Both the position numbers and the translations under genes were made by a program. From Thermospira aquatica (GTDB taxonomy: Bacteria > Spirochaetota > Brevinematia > Brevinematales > Thermospiraceae), in NCBI RefSeq assembly GCF_023525255.1, contig NZ_CP073355.1, positions 2,170,001 through 2,234,000 on the forward strand: DNA of 64,000 nucleotides. Reading direction: 5' to 3'. Numbering within the stretch: position 1 is the stretch's first letter; every line of letters starts with the position of its first letter. Under the pieces are notes generated by a model. It ran no database searches. It had not been told where the DNA came from and worked only from the letters and a program-made list of their open reading frames with translations. Positions 17,940 through 27,445 of the stretch are shown piece by piece.

Positions 17940-19208
17940 ATGATACAACCTTACCAGATTGAAAATAATCAGCTTACCATTGGAGGTGTCAAGGTATGCG
18001 AACTTATAGGGGAATTTGGCAGTCCTCTATACGTGTACCATGCTGATGTGATACGGGACCGTTACAACACCCTTTTTCATGCTATTCCCTATCCTCACAA
18101 ACGTATCCATTATGCCATGAAAGCAAACAGCAATCTCCGTATTCTCAAGATGCTTCTCGAGATGGGAGCTTGTATAGATGCCGTTTCCTTAAATGAGGTA
18201 AGACTTGCTCTCCATGCTGGTTTTCCTGCAGAGAGAATCCTTTTTACTGGTATCAACACCAAAACAGAAGAACTCCACTGGCTTGTCTCGCAAAATATCC
18301 GTGTAAATATTGGTTCTCTTCACATGCTTCAGAAGTATGCATCCCTTTTCCCTGGATCGGAAGTTTCCATCCGCATAAATCCAGATTTTGGAGGTGGTCA
18401 TCATTCTCATGTGATCACCGGAGGAAGAGAAAGTAAATTCGGTATTTTCTATAGTCAGGACAGCCATTATAACCAGATTCCTCAAGCAAAAAACATCATT
18501 GAAAACGCTCACCTTAAACTCGTTGGCATCCATGCCCATATCGGTTCAGGTATTCTTGAAGAGGGGAAGTTTATTGATCTTGTCTCTCTCATTCTTTCAA
18601 TTGCGAAACAGTTTCCAGATCTTGAGTTTGTTGATTTTGGTGGAGGATTTGGTATCCCCTACCGACCTGAAGAAAAACCTTTCCAGTTTGATCTGTTTGC
18701 GGATCACCTCAAAAATACTATGGAAAAATTTACACGTGAGTATGGGAAGGAGATTACTATTGCCTTTGAACCAGGGAGATTTATTGTCGCGGAAGCAGGT
18801 ATTCTTCTCACTACAGTAACTGACATCAAACACACTCCGAAATATACTTTTGTTGGTGTTGATTCGGGGTTCAACCATCTCATCCGTCCCATGGCCTATG
18901 GAAGTTATCATCCTATTTTCAATGCCTTCCGGGTACAGGGCGAACAACAAGAGGTTGTCATCGCTGGGTACCTCTGTGAATCCGGAGATCTCTTTACACG
19001 GGATGAAAACGGCCCAAAAACACGGTTGATCACTACTCCGCTTGAGGGTGACGTGCTTGCCATCCTCAATGCTGGTGCCTATGGATTTTCTATGAGCTCT
19101 AACTATAACATGCATCCACGTCCTGCCGAAGTTCTCATCGAGAATAACACAGCTCGTCTTATTCGCCGACGTGAAACCTTTGAAGACATGATCCGATTTT
19201 TTGTCTAA
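17940..19208 (+). CDS. lysA: Diaminopimelate decarboxylase
   Basis: LysA makes L-lysine from meso-diaminopimelate using pyridoxal phosphate. This 422-residue protein has the group IV decarboxylase fold: the PLP lysine in IHYAMKANSNLRIL, HIGSG, the phosphate-binding FVDFGGGFGIPY, EPGRFIVAEAG, and the C-terminal CESGDLFTRD and GAYGFSMSSNYN, which supply active-site residues. ATG 17940 has aagga ahead of it and lies behind the promoter. It is followed after 62 bp by a chemoreceptor gene, so a shared transcript is possible but not required. Confidence 0.95.
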   Translation: MIQPYQIENNQLTIGGVKVCELIGEFGSPLYVYHADVIRDRYNTLFHAIPYPHKRIHYAMKANSNLRILKMLLEMGACIDAVSLNEVRLALHAGFPAERILFTGINTKTEELHWLVSQNIRVNIGSLHMLQKYASLFPGSEVSIRINPDFGGGHHSHVITGGRESKFGIFYSQDSHYNQIPQAKNIIENAHLKLVGIHAHIGSGILEEGKFIDLVSLILSIAKQFPDLEFVDFGGGFGIPYRPEEKPFQFDLFADHLKNTMEKFTREYGKEITIAFEPGRFIVAEAGILLTTVTDIKHTPKYTFVGVDSGFNHLIRPMAYGSYHPIFNAFRVQGEQQEVVIAGYLCESGDLFTRDENGPKTRLITTPLEGDVLAILNAGAYGFSMSSNYNMHPRPAEVLIENNTARLIRRRETFEDMIRFFV

Positions 19209-19270
19209 GGCTTTAGTTTATCGCATTATTCCGCCGATATTAATAGTGAGCACATCCCCGGGAGGATAAC

Positions 19271-21469
19271 ATGCAGCGTTTTTCTCTGCGTCTTCAACTT
19301 TTTGTAGGAATGATAACGCTCTTTATTATATCTATTGGAGGCATTGGTGTACTAAACTATATCATGGCACAGCAATCGCTTCAAAAATCTCTGGAGGATC
19401 ACATTGATTCTGTCATTGATCTCTCCTACAATTTTCTTAACCGAGAGATAGTAGCTATCTCCGGAAATTACCTCAAAGGCGTCACTTTCTCTGCTCGTCA
19501 CAGTGTATCAGCAATCCTTCAAGATGTAAAAAACAAAAAAATAAAAGAAAAAGACGCCATGAATCTTGTGAAACGCTATCTTTTTTCCATACCCATAGGC
19601 AAAACAGGGTATCCCGCCATCCTTAATGGCAAGGGAGAAGTTGTCCTCCACCCCAAACTCCCCGCGGGGACCAATCTCTCCTCGTTTGATTTTATTCAGG
19701 AAGCCCTTAAAAAAAAAGAAGGAATCGTCTTTTACTCCTGGAAAAACCCCGGTGAACAACAAGCAAGAGAAAAATTCCTCTATGTCTCCTATATCCCAGA
19801 AAAAGACTGGTATTTCTGTTCGACGGCATATATCGATGAATTCTCCGATATGGTTGAGCTTTCAAGCCTCCGGGGAGCCTTTAAGATTACCGGTGACTTG
19901 AAAGATGTTAAAGTGTTTCTCATGGATGAGCATGGTTTTATTCTCTTTCATCCTACTCTTTCCACAGGAACATTTTTTTCCAATGTGGTTCAAGATGGAG
20001 AAAATATCCTCACAAGTATCGTCTCTACAGGCAATGGGTTTATCTCATATACCATCAATGATACCGAAGGAAAATCAACACCTGTCTTTGCCTATTTTAA
20101 GACTCTGAAATTAAGTTCAACGCAATGGATCCTCGTGGCAGAACTCCCGAAACAAACCATCCAACAACTTACCTTTCAGTTTCGTTTGATAAATATGACG
20201 GTAATTGTGGTGGCTTTTATTTTGATGCTTATCATTAGCTTTTGGCTCACTAAAAGTATCCAAAATTCTCTCAAAAATATTCAAACCAAGCTGGAAAATA
20301 TCTCCTCTGGAACAGAAAAAGCGGATCTCAGTCGTCGTATTGAAATACAAATGCACAATGAAATCGGGACTATTGCATCCCTTATGAATCGTTTCCTTGA
20401 TAAAATCAATAACGATCTCCTTAGTGTCCGGGAAACCTCTCTCTTTTTGAAAAACGCCACAGTCCAATCTCAAGAAATTATGGAAAAAACTCTCAAACAG
20501 AGTCTTGAGTCCATTAAAAACAAGGTTATCCAGATAGACTTTTCCACAGAAAATGCAACCTCTGGTATAGAAGAGCTCACTGCCAACCTTGAAGAAATGA
20601 GTCGTTCTATCCAGAGTATCATGCACAACATGGAACAACAGGCATCGGCTGTAGAAGAAAGTGCCAGTTCCATTGAGGAAATGGTACGCAATATAGAAAA
20701 TATCACAGCTACCACCATGAAATCTCAGGCAATCTCCACAAACCTCAATAACGTTGCCCAGGAAGGTGGTGAGGCTGTCAAAAAAGCCATCTCCTCCATT
20801 AAAGAGGTTTCTGAATATTCCCAGCAGATCCGTAAAATGCTTCAGATTATCTCCAATATTGCCAAACAAACTAACCTCCTCGCCATGAATGCAGCTATTG
20901 AAGCCGCCCATGCTGGTGAAGCAGGGAAGGGATTTGCTATTGTGGCTGAGGAAATTCGAAGACTCTCTGAAGACACCAACAAAAACGCCAGAGAGATTGG
21001 CGAAGTGATCAATGTGATTGTGGACCGCATTGAACAATCCGTTAAACTCTCAGAAAAAGCCGGTATAGGTCTTGATATGATCTTGACCTATTCCCAACAA
21101 AATAACCAGATGATCAATCAGATAAACCTGGCGATGTCTGAACAAAACCAGGGTGCCAAAGAAATCCTTGCTTCTACCCATGAGATCGTAAAGATCACCG
21201 AAGAAGTAAAAATTGCTATCACCGAACAAAATACCGCTACACAGGATTTCGGAGATGCCGTGCGTGGACTCAGGGATCTTTCTCTCGAGAATAAAAAGAT
21301 CATTCAGGATCACCTTAATGATCTTAATACCCTTCTTAACGGCATCGAAGAGATTCAGAAAATTCTCAACGAAGTGGTTTCCCACACCAATTCCTTAGAC
21401 CATCTTCTTGGCTCATTTATTCTAAAAGAAAAACACCACGGAATAGATGCTCATGCTCTGGAACAATAA
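19271..21469 (+). CDS. Methyl-accepting chemotaxis protein with Cache-type sensor domain
   Basis: This 732-residue receptor has an N-terminal membrane helix (about 10-35), a long periplasmic part with two Cache-like halves (YLFSIPIGKTGYPAILNGKGEVVLHP and VFLMDEHGFILFHP), a second membrane helix at about 300-325, a HAMP region and a cytoplasmic coiled coil. The signalling hairpin KQTNLLAMNAAIEAAHAGE is intact, followed by GKGFAIVAEEIRRLSEDT, so coupling to CheA/CheW is expected. The sensed ligand is probably a small organic molecule, as for other Cache domains. ggagg lies ahead of ATG 19271. The 3' end overlaps ppx by about 20 bp, which ties this receptor to polyphosphate genes in one transcript. 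Confidence 0.93.
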   Translation: MQRFSLRLQLFVGMITLFIISIGGIGVLNYIMAQQSLQKSLEDHIDSVIDLSYNFLNREIVAISGNYLKGVTFSARHSVSAILQDVKNKKIKEKDAMNLVKRYLFSIPIGKTGYPAILNGKGEVVLHPKLPAGTNLSSFDFIQEALKKKEGIVFYSWKNPGEQQAREKFLYVSYIPEKDWYFCSTAYIDEFSDMVELSSLRGAFKITGDLKDVKVFLMDEHGFILFHPTLSTGTFFSNVVQDGENILTSIVSTGNGFISYTINDTEGKSTPVFAYFKTLKLSSTQWILVAELPKQTIQQLTFQFRLINMTVIVVAFILMLIISFWLTKSIQNSLKNIQTKLENISSGTEKADLSRRIEIQMHNEIGTIASLMNRFLDKINNDLLSVRETSLFLKNATVQSQEIMEKTLKQSLESIKNKVIQIDFSTENATSGIEELTANLEEMSRSIQSIMHNMEQQASAVEESASSIEEMVRNIENITATTMKSQAISTNLNNVAQEGGEAVKKAISSIKEVSEYSQQIRKMLQIISNIAKQTNLLAMNAAIEAAHAGEAGKGFAIVAEEIRRLSEDTNKNAREIGEVINVIVDRIEQSVKLSEKAGIGLDMILTYSQQNNQMINQINLAMSEQNQGAKEILASTHEIVKITEEVKIAITEQNTATQDFGDAVRGLRDLSLENKKIIQDHLNDLNTLLNGIEEIQKILNEVVSHTNSLDHLLGSFILKEKHHGIDAHALEQ

Positions 21470-22985
21470 ACCTGAGTTATTTGGCCTTCTCGATATTGGA
21501 TCCCATACCATCAAACTCTACATCCTCGAAATCCAAGGACGAGAAAAAAAATGGAAAATCATAGACTCTCTCTGGATGCCCATCCAGCTCGGAAAAGATA
21601 TTCTCACCCGTGGTGTCATTCGTCAGGAAACATTAACTGATCTTCATAATATTCTGAAACGCTATCAAGAGACACTTCAAAGCTACCGAATCAAAGAAAT
21701 CAAAGCATTTATCACGAGCGCCCTCAGTGAAGCAAGTAACAGCGAATCGGTGATCTCTCGATGCGAAAGTATCCTGGGTGTACCTGTAACCATTATTCAT
21801 CCCCATCAAGAAAATGAGGCTATTTACCTTGCAATCAGCGATATTATTCAAGGACATCCCGAGCTAAGACAACAGGGACTTCTCATCTGTCACGTGGGAA
21901 GTGGCTCAAGTCGTATCTTTATTCAGCAGAGGGGAAATCTTCTTTTCAGCCAGACGTATCATACAGGCATTCTTCGATTCAGCCAGTTTTTGCCGACCAA
22001 TCCTGCCGCGTATGAAAGCTATTTTTTCCCTTTTATAAAACAACTCTCTGCAACCCTTAAAAGCGTATTAGGCGAAGAAAATCTCAGTCTCGTTCTCCTC
22101 AATGACGACATTGTTCATATGGTAGAACACCTCGGCTATAAAGAAAAACACGGTCTGTATGAAATTCGTCGTCAAGAGCTCGAACGAATGTCTTTTCATT
22201 TTCTTTCTCTCCCGCCAGAAGATTTGGTACTTCACTACAACATTTCTGATACAGCGGTTCAAAGTATCAAACTCTCCCTTGTCTTTTTCCTCTCTCTTTT
22301 GCATTATCTTAATCTCTCTACCCTCTACCTACCCCATACGTTGAGCACCTTTGGATTTGCTTACGAACTTTTTCAGAAAAAGGAAACATCCCTCATACCC
22401 ATTATCCTTTCCTCGGCAAAAACTATCGCGAAACGCTACCTCTACGACGCCGAACATGCCCACAAGGTAATGGAATATGGTTGTCTTCTTTTTGATAAAC
22501 TTCAAAAACCCTACCATCTTGAGCAAAAAGAAAGACTTTACCTCCAGCTAGCGGCTCTTCTTCATGATATTGGGTACTTTGTCAGTGCTACCAACCATCA
22601 CAAAAACACCTATGATCTCTTAAGAAACACGGAAATCTTTGGACTGAGTCCCGAGGAAATCCTCTATATTGCCCTTATTGCTCGTTATCACCGTCGCTCA
22701 GCTCCCAAGAAAACCCATGGGGATTTTATGAATCTAGATATGCACGAGAGAATCATGATCACTCGTTTATCTGCCATGCTTCGTCTTGCCAATGCTATGG
22801 ATAGTTGCCACCAACAGGTAATACGACACCTTGAAATAAAACTTACAGAACATTCTCTTCACCTTCTCTGTCATATTGAACCAAGAAACCAGCAAGCTTT
22901 TGAAGTGATAGAAAACGCCATTCACCTGAACAAAACCTTTTTTGAAAACTTTTTTGGCATAAAAGTGGTGGTAGAAAAACTATGA
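21447..22985 (+). CDS. ppx: Exopolyphosphatase / guanosine pentaphosphatase with HD domain
   Basis: This 512-residue Ppx/GppA-family enzyme should remove phosphate from polyphosphate chain ends or from pppGpp. The sugar-kinase-like ATPase fold begins LLDIGSHTIKLYI, with AFITSALSEASNSE and the VGSGSSRIFI phosphate loop; in many relatives this reads GGGS, so the GSGS here is a small deviation. The C-terminal half carries an HD-type domain with H.HKV...LF and LLHDIGYFV, HHKNTY and ALIARYHRR. ATG 21447 or 21453 both lie inside the end of the receptor gene. Its stop overlaps the start of ppk1 by four bases, indicating translational coupling. Confidence 0.9.
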   Translation: MLMLWNNKPELFGLLDIGSHTIKLYILEIQGREKKWKIIDSLWMPIQLGKDILTRGVIRQETLTDLHNILKRYQETLQSYRIKEIKAFITSALSEASNSESVISRCESILGVPVTIIHPHQENEAIYLAISDIIQGHPELRQQGLLICHVGSGSSRIFIQQRGNLLFSQTYHTGILRFSQFLPTNPAAYESYFFPFIKQLSATLKSVLGEENLSLVLLNDDIVHMVEHLGYKEKHGLYEIRRQELERMSFHFLSLPPEDLVLHYNISDTAVQSIKLSLVFFLSLLHYLNLSTLYLPHTLSTFGFAYELFQKKETSLIPIILSSAKTIAKRYLYDAEHAHKVMEYGCLLFDKLQKPYHLEQKERLYLQLAALLHDIGYFVSATNHHKNTYDLLRNTEIFGLSPEEILYIALIARYHRRSAPKKTHGDFMNLDMHERIMITRLSAMLRLANAMDSCHQQVIRHLEIKLTEHSLHLLCHIEPRNQQAFEVIENAIHLNKTFFENFFGIKVVVEKL

Positions 22986-25039
22986 AATTCCCATGGATAC
23001 AACGCGATTATAGCTGGCTTAAGTTTAATTCTCGTGTGCTTTTTGAGGCAACGGACCCGTTCAATCCTCTTCTGGAACGACTCAAATTTCTCGCCATCGT
23101 TACTTCAAACTTAGAAGAATTTTTCATGATTCGTGTAGCTGTTCTCAAACGACAGTGTGCCACTCATACCCCCATAGGTCCTCTTGCTGAGGATCCTGAA
23201 AACGTTCTCCATACCATAGTAAAAGAAGTAAAAACTATGCTCAAAAAACAGTACCAGATTTTTGAAAAGCTCTGGGATGAACTCAAAAAGAAAAACATCC
23301 ACATACTTATCCATCAAGAGGATATTCTTCCTTATGAAAACGAACTTAAGGATATATTTGAAAAACAGCTTTATCCTCTTCTCACCCCTCTTTCCGTAAG
23401 TAAAACCCACCCCTTCCCCACCCTCAAAAGCGGCATGCTCTATCTTGTGGTAGAACTGGCGGCTTCACCATCCCATAAGCTTGCTGAGAAACCTTCTCTC
23501 TCCTTTCTCGAGCTTCCTACCGCCTCCGTGCCCCGTTTTTACGAGGTCCATCCCAATGTATTTATTCCTATTGAATTTATTATTGAGCGCTTTCTTGATT
23601 TCATCTATCCCGGTTATACCATTCAAAAGTGTGGTGTTGTTCGTATCACCAGAGATGCCGACTATGAACATCAGGTGGATGGAGCCCTTGACATTATAAC
23701 TTCCGTAGAACAAAATATCAAACACTTTCATAAAAGAGAAGTTGTCAAACTGGAAGTCAGTCAAGGACTCTCTGAAAAAACTATTAAAACCCTCATCACT
23801 CATCACAATCTTTCTCGTGAACTTGTTTTTGAGATTCCCTCACTCTTGAATCTCAAAGATCTCATGGGAATTTACGAGAAATCTTCTTTCCACGATCTAA
23901 AAATTCATCCCTTTGCGCCTCTGTTACCCGAGTCTCTGACAACACACAAAAACATTTTCTCCCTTATCTCTAATGAGGATATTCTCCTCTTTCACCCCTA
24001 TCAGAGCTATGATCCTGTTCTCTGGCTTCTAGAAGCCGCCGCCACTGATCCTCATGTCATTGCTATCAAACAAACCCTTTATAGAACCAGTAGTGACTCA
24101 AAGATTATTCAATACCTGACCCTCGCCGCAGAAAATGGCAAATACGTCTCCGTGGTTGACGAACTCACCGCCCGTTTTGACGAAAAAAGAAACATCGCCT
24201 GGGCAAGACATCTCCAGGATGCTGGTGTCCACGTCACCTATGGGATCGCCCATCTTAAAACCCACGCCAAAGCTCTCCTCATCGTTCGAAAAGAACCTCA
24301 AGGCATCCGTCGTTATGTTCATCTTGCTACAGGAAACTACAACGAAACAACTGCCCGTCTTTATTCTGATTTTAGTTTTTTTTCAGCAAATCCAGAACTT
24401 TGTGAAGACGTTAATCAAATGTTTAACCTGCTCACCGGATTTTCCCTTCCCCAATCATGGAAAAAGATCGCCATTGCTCCTCTTACAATGAAACAAAAAT
24501 TTCTCTCTCTCATCCGCCGAGAAACTCTTCATGCTCGTTCAGGACTTCGTGCAGAAATTCGCGCCAAAATGAATTCACTTGCGGACGAAGATATCATCCA
24601 GGCTCTCTATGAAGCCTCTCAGGCAGGAGTAAAAATTGAACTTATCATCCGGGGAATATGCTGTCTCATCCCAGGCATAAAAGGCATCTCAGAAAATATC
24701 ACGGTGAAAAGCATTATAGGACGCTACCTTGAACATTCACGCATCTATTACTTTTTCAACAACGGGGAAGAGGAATACTACCTATCCAGTGCCGACTGGA
24801 TGCGAAGAAACCTTGATAGACGGATTGAGATTCTCTTTCCCATTGAGAATAAAAACATTCAGCAAATCATTAAAACGATATTTGATATCCAGATTCAGGA
24901 CACAGCTAACAGCTGGATCTTACAGGCCAACACTTCGTACACCGAACCAGGGATACGAGACCCTAAACAGCAGCGAGATAGCTTTCAGGATATCTATAAC
25001 TACCTCTCCCAATTCTCAAAGACACCCAAAAAACTCTAA
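22982..25039 (+). CDS. ppk1: Polyphosphate kinase 1
   Basis: Ppk1 reversibly makes polyphosphate from ATP. The 685-residue length is typical. It begins with RDYSWLKFNSRVLFEA and LERLKFLAIVTSNLEEFFMIRV, characteristic of the N-terminal domain, and has the phospholipase-D-like C1 and C2 domains: ARFDEKRNIAWARHLQDAG, the catalytic histidine region HLKTHAKALLIVRKE, HLATGNYNETTARLYSDFSFF, and LEHSRIYYFFNNG. Start ATG 22982 overlaps the ppx stop (ATGA). Coupled synthesis and degradation genes behind a chemoreceptor is an unusual order. Confidence 0.96.
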   Translation: MKFPWIQRDYSWLKFNSRVLFEATDPFNPLLERLKFLAIVTSNLEEFFMIRVAVLKRQCATHTPIGPLAEDPENVLHTIVKEVKTMLKKQYQIFEKLWDELKKKNIHILIHQEDILPYENELKDIFEKQLYPLLTPLSVSKTHPFPTLKSGMLYLVVELAASPSHKLAEKPSLSFLELPTASVPRFYEVHPNVFIPIEFIIERFLDFIYPGYTIQKCGVVRITRDADYEHQVDGALDIITSVEQNIKHFHKREVVKLEVSQGLSEKTIKTLITHHNLSRELVFEIPSLLNLKDLMGIYEKSSFHDLKIHPFAPLLPESLTTHKNIFSLISNEDILLFHPYQSYDPVLWLLEAAATDPHVIAIKQTLYRTSSDSKIIQYLTLAAENGKYVSVVDELTARFDEKRNIAWARHLQDAGVHVTYGIAHLKTHAKALLIVRKEPQGIRRYVHLATGNYNETTARLYSDFSFFSANPELCEDVNQMFNLLTGFSLPQSWKKIAIAPLTMKQKFLSLIRRETLHARSGLRAEIRAKMNSLADEDIIQALYEASQAGVKIELIIRGICCLIPGIKGISENITVKSIIGRYLEHSRIYYFFNNGEEEYYLSSADWMRRNLDRRIEILFPIENKNIQQIIKTIFDIQIQDTANSWILQANTSYTEPGIRDPKQQRDSFQDIYNYLSQFSKTPKKL

Positions 25040-25056
25040 CGAAAAATCAATAAAAG

Positions 25057-25085
25057 TTGATTTTCTTGCCTCTTTCATCTATAAT
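25057..25085 (+). promoter_or_regulatory. Promoter of ctpA
   Basis: ttgatt (25057-25062) and a perfect tataat (25080-25085) with 17-bp spacing lie 31 bp before the ctpA start, between ppk1 and ctpA. Confidence 0.8.
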
Positions 25086-25116
25086 ATACCCTGACAAAAT
25101 ATTACAAGGAGTAACC

Positions 25117-26583
25117 ATGAAATCCACAAAACGGTTTTATCTTCTTTCCTTTCTTCTTGGTTGTATAGTGGGAGGGGTCATTATAGGGCTTCAAGAGACA
25201 TTTATAAACCCCCTCTTTGCCCAGGGAAATACCCTCTCCATCGGTCAACTTGATCCAGAATACACCAAGTATATGAACATGTTTTTAAGTGCTTATAACA
25301 TCATCAAAGAACAATTTTACGATGAAAAACAAACCACTCCTAAGATTCTTTTCTACGGTGCCATCAAAGGAATGCTTGAAAATACCGGCGACCCCTACAC
25401 AACTTTCATGGATCCCCAGATTACCAAAGAATTCAATATTGATATCGGGGGGACTTTTGGTGGTCTTGGTATTCATATAGGAGATAGAGAGGGACAACTC
25501 ACGGTTATTGCGCCTATCGAGGATACTCCAGCCTGGAAAGCAGGATTAAAACCGAACGACAAAATTCTAGAAATTGATGGAAAATCCACTGCAGGAATTA
25601 CTTCATCCGAGGCTGTTAACATCCTTCGGGGTAAACCGGGCACAAAAGTCACCCTGACTATCGGGAGAAAAGGTATTGAGCCATTCAAAGTAACAATTAC
25701 GCGAGCAGTTATTAAAGTGCCTACCGTCAAATCTGCCTACATTGATCAAAAACAAAAACGCTACGGATATATCCGACTTATTGAGTTTAGTATGCCAACG
25801 GCTTTTGACTTTAAAACTTCCCTTGAGCAGATGATGAAGTCAAATGTTTCAGGTCTTATCATCGATTTACGAAACAATCCTGGGGGACTCCTCACAGCTG
25901 TTGCCGAATGTGCTAATTACTTTATCTCCAATGGTCTCCTAGTGTATGTAAGAGGACGCAATAATCAGCTTGCCGAAGACTATAGGGCAACTCCCCAAAA
26001 ATTTCTTGTCCCTACAAAAATCCCTGTTGTGGTCCTCATCAATGAAGGAAGCGCAAGCGCCAGTGAGATATTTGCCGGTGCCATGCAGGACACAAGACGA
26101 GGTATCATTGTTGGCACCAAGAGCTTCGGGAAAGGATCGGTACAACAAACCTATCCCTTCCCTGAAGACGGCTCTCAAATCAAGTTTACGGTAGCAAAAT
26201 ACTTCACTCCTGCGGGAAGAACTATCGATAAGGTGGGTGTTCAGCCAGATGTGGAAGAAAAATACTGGTTAGAAACCCTTAGCGACATCGAAAAAAATGC
26301 CCTGGTGAAACTGCAATCTACCAATTTCATCAAAGAATTTTTAAATAAAAATCCGTCGTATACCAAAGCTGATGTGGCCCAGTTTCAAACCAACCTCATG
26401 AAAACAGGTCTTCCCGTTCCCCTTCTGGCGCTGGAGTATCTCTTGTATTCAGAAAAAATACAAGAAGAGATACCCCCTGTATACACACTTGAATACGACA
26501 ACCAGCTTCAGAAAGCCCTGGAGGTTTTGGACAATTATTCGAAATACCAGAAACCCATCCAGTACTATCAACAAGCAAAGTAA
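25117..26583 (+). CDS. ctpA: C-terminal processing protease (S41 family)
   Basis: This 488-residue periplasmic serine protease has an N-terminal signal anchor (about 8-28). A helical region is followed by a PDZ domain (FGGLGIHIGDREGQLTVIAPIEDTPAWKAGLKPNDKIL) and the S41 catalytic core with the nucleophile in NEGSASASEIFAGAMQD and the general-base lysine in GTKSFGKGSVQQ; LRNNPGGLL is the usual strand before them. It trims C-termini of exported proteins and often controls cell-wall hydrolases. ATG 25117 is preceded by caaggag and follows the promoter at 25057. The C-terminal extension after the protease domain is about 100 residues. Confidence 0.93.
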   Translation: MKSTKRFYLLSFLLGCIVGGVIIGLQETFINPLFAQGNTLSIGQLDPEYTKYMNMFLSAYNIIKEQFYDEKQTTPKILFYGAIKGMLENTGDPYTTFMDPQITKEFNIDIGGTFGGLGIHIGDREGQLTVIAPIEDTPAWKAGLKPNDKILEIDGKSTAGITSSEAVNILRGKPGTKVTLTIGRKGIEPFKVTITRAVIKVPTVKSAYIDQKQKRYGYIRLIEFSMPTAFDFKTSLEQMMKSNVSGLIIDLRNNPGGLLTAVAECANYFISNGLLVYVRGRNNQLAEDYRATPQKFLVPTKIPVVVLINEGSASASEIFAGAMQDTRRGIIVGTKSFGKGSVQQTYPFPEDGSQIKFTVAKYFTPAGRTIDKVGVQPDVEEKYWLETLSDIEKNALVKLQSTNFIKEFLNKNPSYTKADVAQFQTNLMKTGLPVPLLALEYLLYSEKIQEEIPPVYTLEYDNQLQKALEVLDNYSKYQKPIQYYQQAK

Positions 26584-26601
26584 ACCATCAAGGAGGTGCG
26601 T

Positions 26602-27444
26602 ATGGCATGGTTTGCAAAGCCACAATACACGGTAAAAAAAAGTGCCGCTATTAAACAAAATGAGGGACTCTGGACAAAATGTCCGGAGTGTCACACCATC
26701 ATATACAACCAGGACTGGGAAAACAACCTCCATGTGTGTCCTCAGTGTGGCTTTCATGATAAACTCAATGCCTTTGAGCGTATACAGATGCTTATTGATC
26801 CCGGAACATTCATTGAAACATTTAATAACATTACATCGGCTGATCCACTGAATTTTAATGATGGATCTCCTTACACAGACAAAGTAAAAAATGCCATGAT
26901 TAAAACCAATCTCAAGGATGCCGTAGTTACGGGATATGGAAAACTCGATGGACATTTGATAGAGCTAGCCGTTATGGATTTTAATTTTCTCGGTGGAAGT
27001 ATGGGTTCTGTTGTCGGAGAAAAGATCACCCTCGCTATAGAAAACGCCACAAAGCATAAACGGCCTCTCGTTATTGTCTGTGCCTCCGGTGGTGCTCGTA
27101 TGCATGAGGGTATTCTGTCCCTGATGCAAATGGCCAAAACCTCTGCTGCTCTTAAGCGATTTTCTGATGAAGGAGGACTCTATATTGCTGTCCTCACCAA
27201 CCCTACCACAGGAGGAGTAACAGCCTCTTTTGCTATGTTGGGAGATGTCATCATCGCAGAAAAAAAAGCTCTGATAGGGTTTGCTGGACCTCGTGTGATT
27301 GAACAAACCATCAAACAAAAGCTTCCTCCTGGATTCCAGAGTGCGGAGTTTCTCCTTGAGCATGGTTTTGTGGACATTGTGGTAGAACGAAAAGATCTCA
27401 AATCCACTATAGCCCGCGTCATCACCTATCTCAAAGGGAAATAG
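26602..27444 (+). CDS. accD: Acetyl-CoA carboxylase carboxyltransferase beta subunit
   Basis: AccD transfers carboxyl from biotin to acetyl-CoA to make malonyl-CoA together with AccA. The 280-residue protein has the N-terminal four-cysteine zinc ribbon (CPECHTIIY...VCPQCGF), then the crotonase-like domain with MDFNFLGGSMGSVVGEKI, ASGGARMHEGILSLMQMAKTS, LTNPTTGGVTASFAMLGD and AGPRVIEQTI. aaggagg sits ideally ahead of ATG 26602; a GTG six bases upstream overlaps it. accA is not nearby. Confidence 0.95.
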   Translation: MAWFAKPQYTVKKSAAIKQNEGLWTKCPECHTIIYNQDWENNLHVCPQCGFHDKLNAFERIQMLIDPGTFIETFNNITSADPLNFNDGSPYTDKVKNAMIKTNLKDAVVTGYGKLDGHLIELAVMDFNFLGGSMGSVVGEKITLAIENATKHKRPLVIVCASGGARMHEGILSLMQMAKTSAALKRFSDEGGLYIAVLTNPTTGGVTASFAMLGDVIIAEKKALIGFAGPRVIEQTIKQKLPPGFQSAEFLLEHGFVDIVVERKDLKSTIARVITYLKGK

Positions 27445-27445
27445 C

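Noticed and set aside
20117-21037. Long minus-strand open frame opposite the chemoreceptor
   Set aside because: Mirror of the coiled-coil coding region; strand, domain content and context all support the receptor gene.
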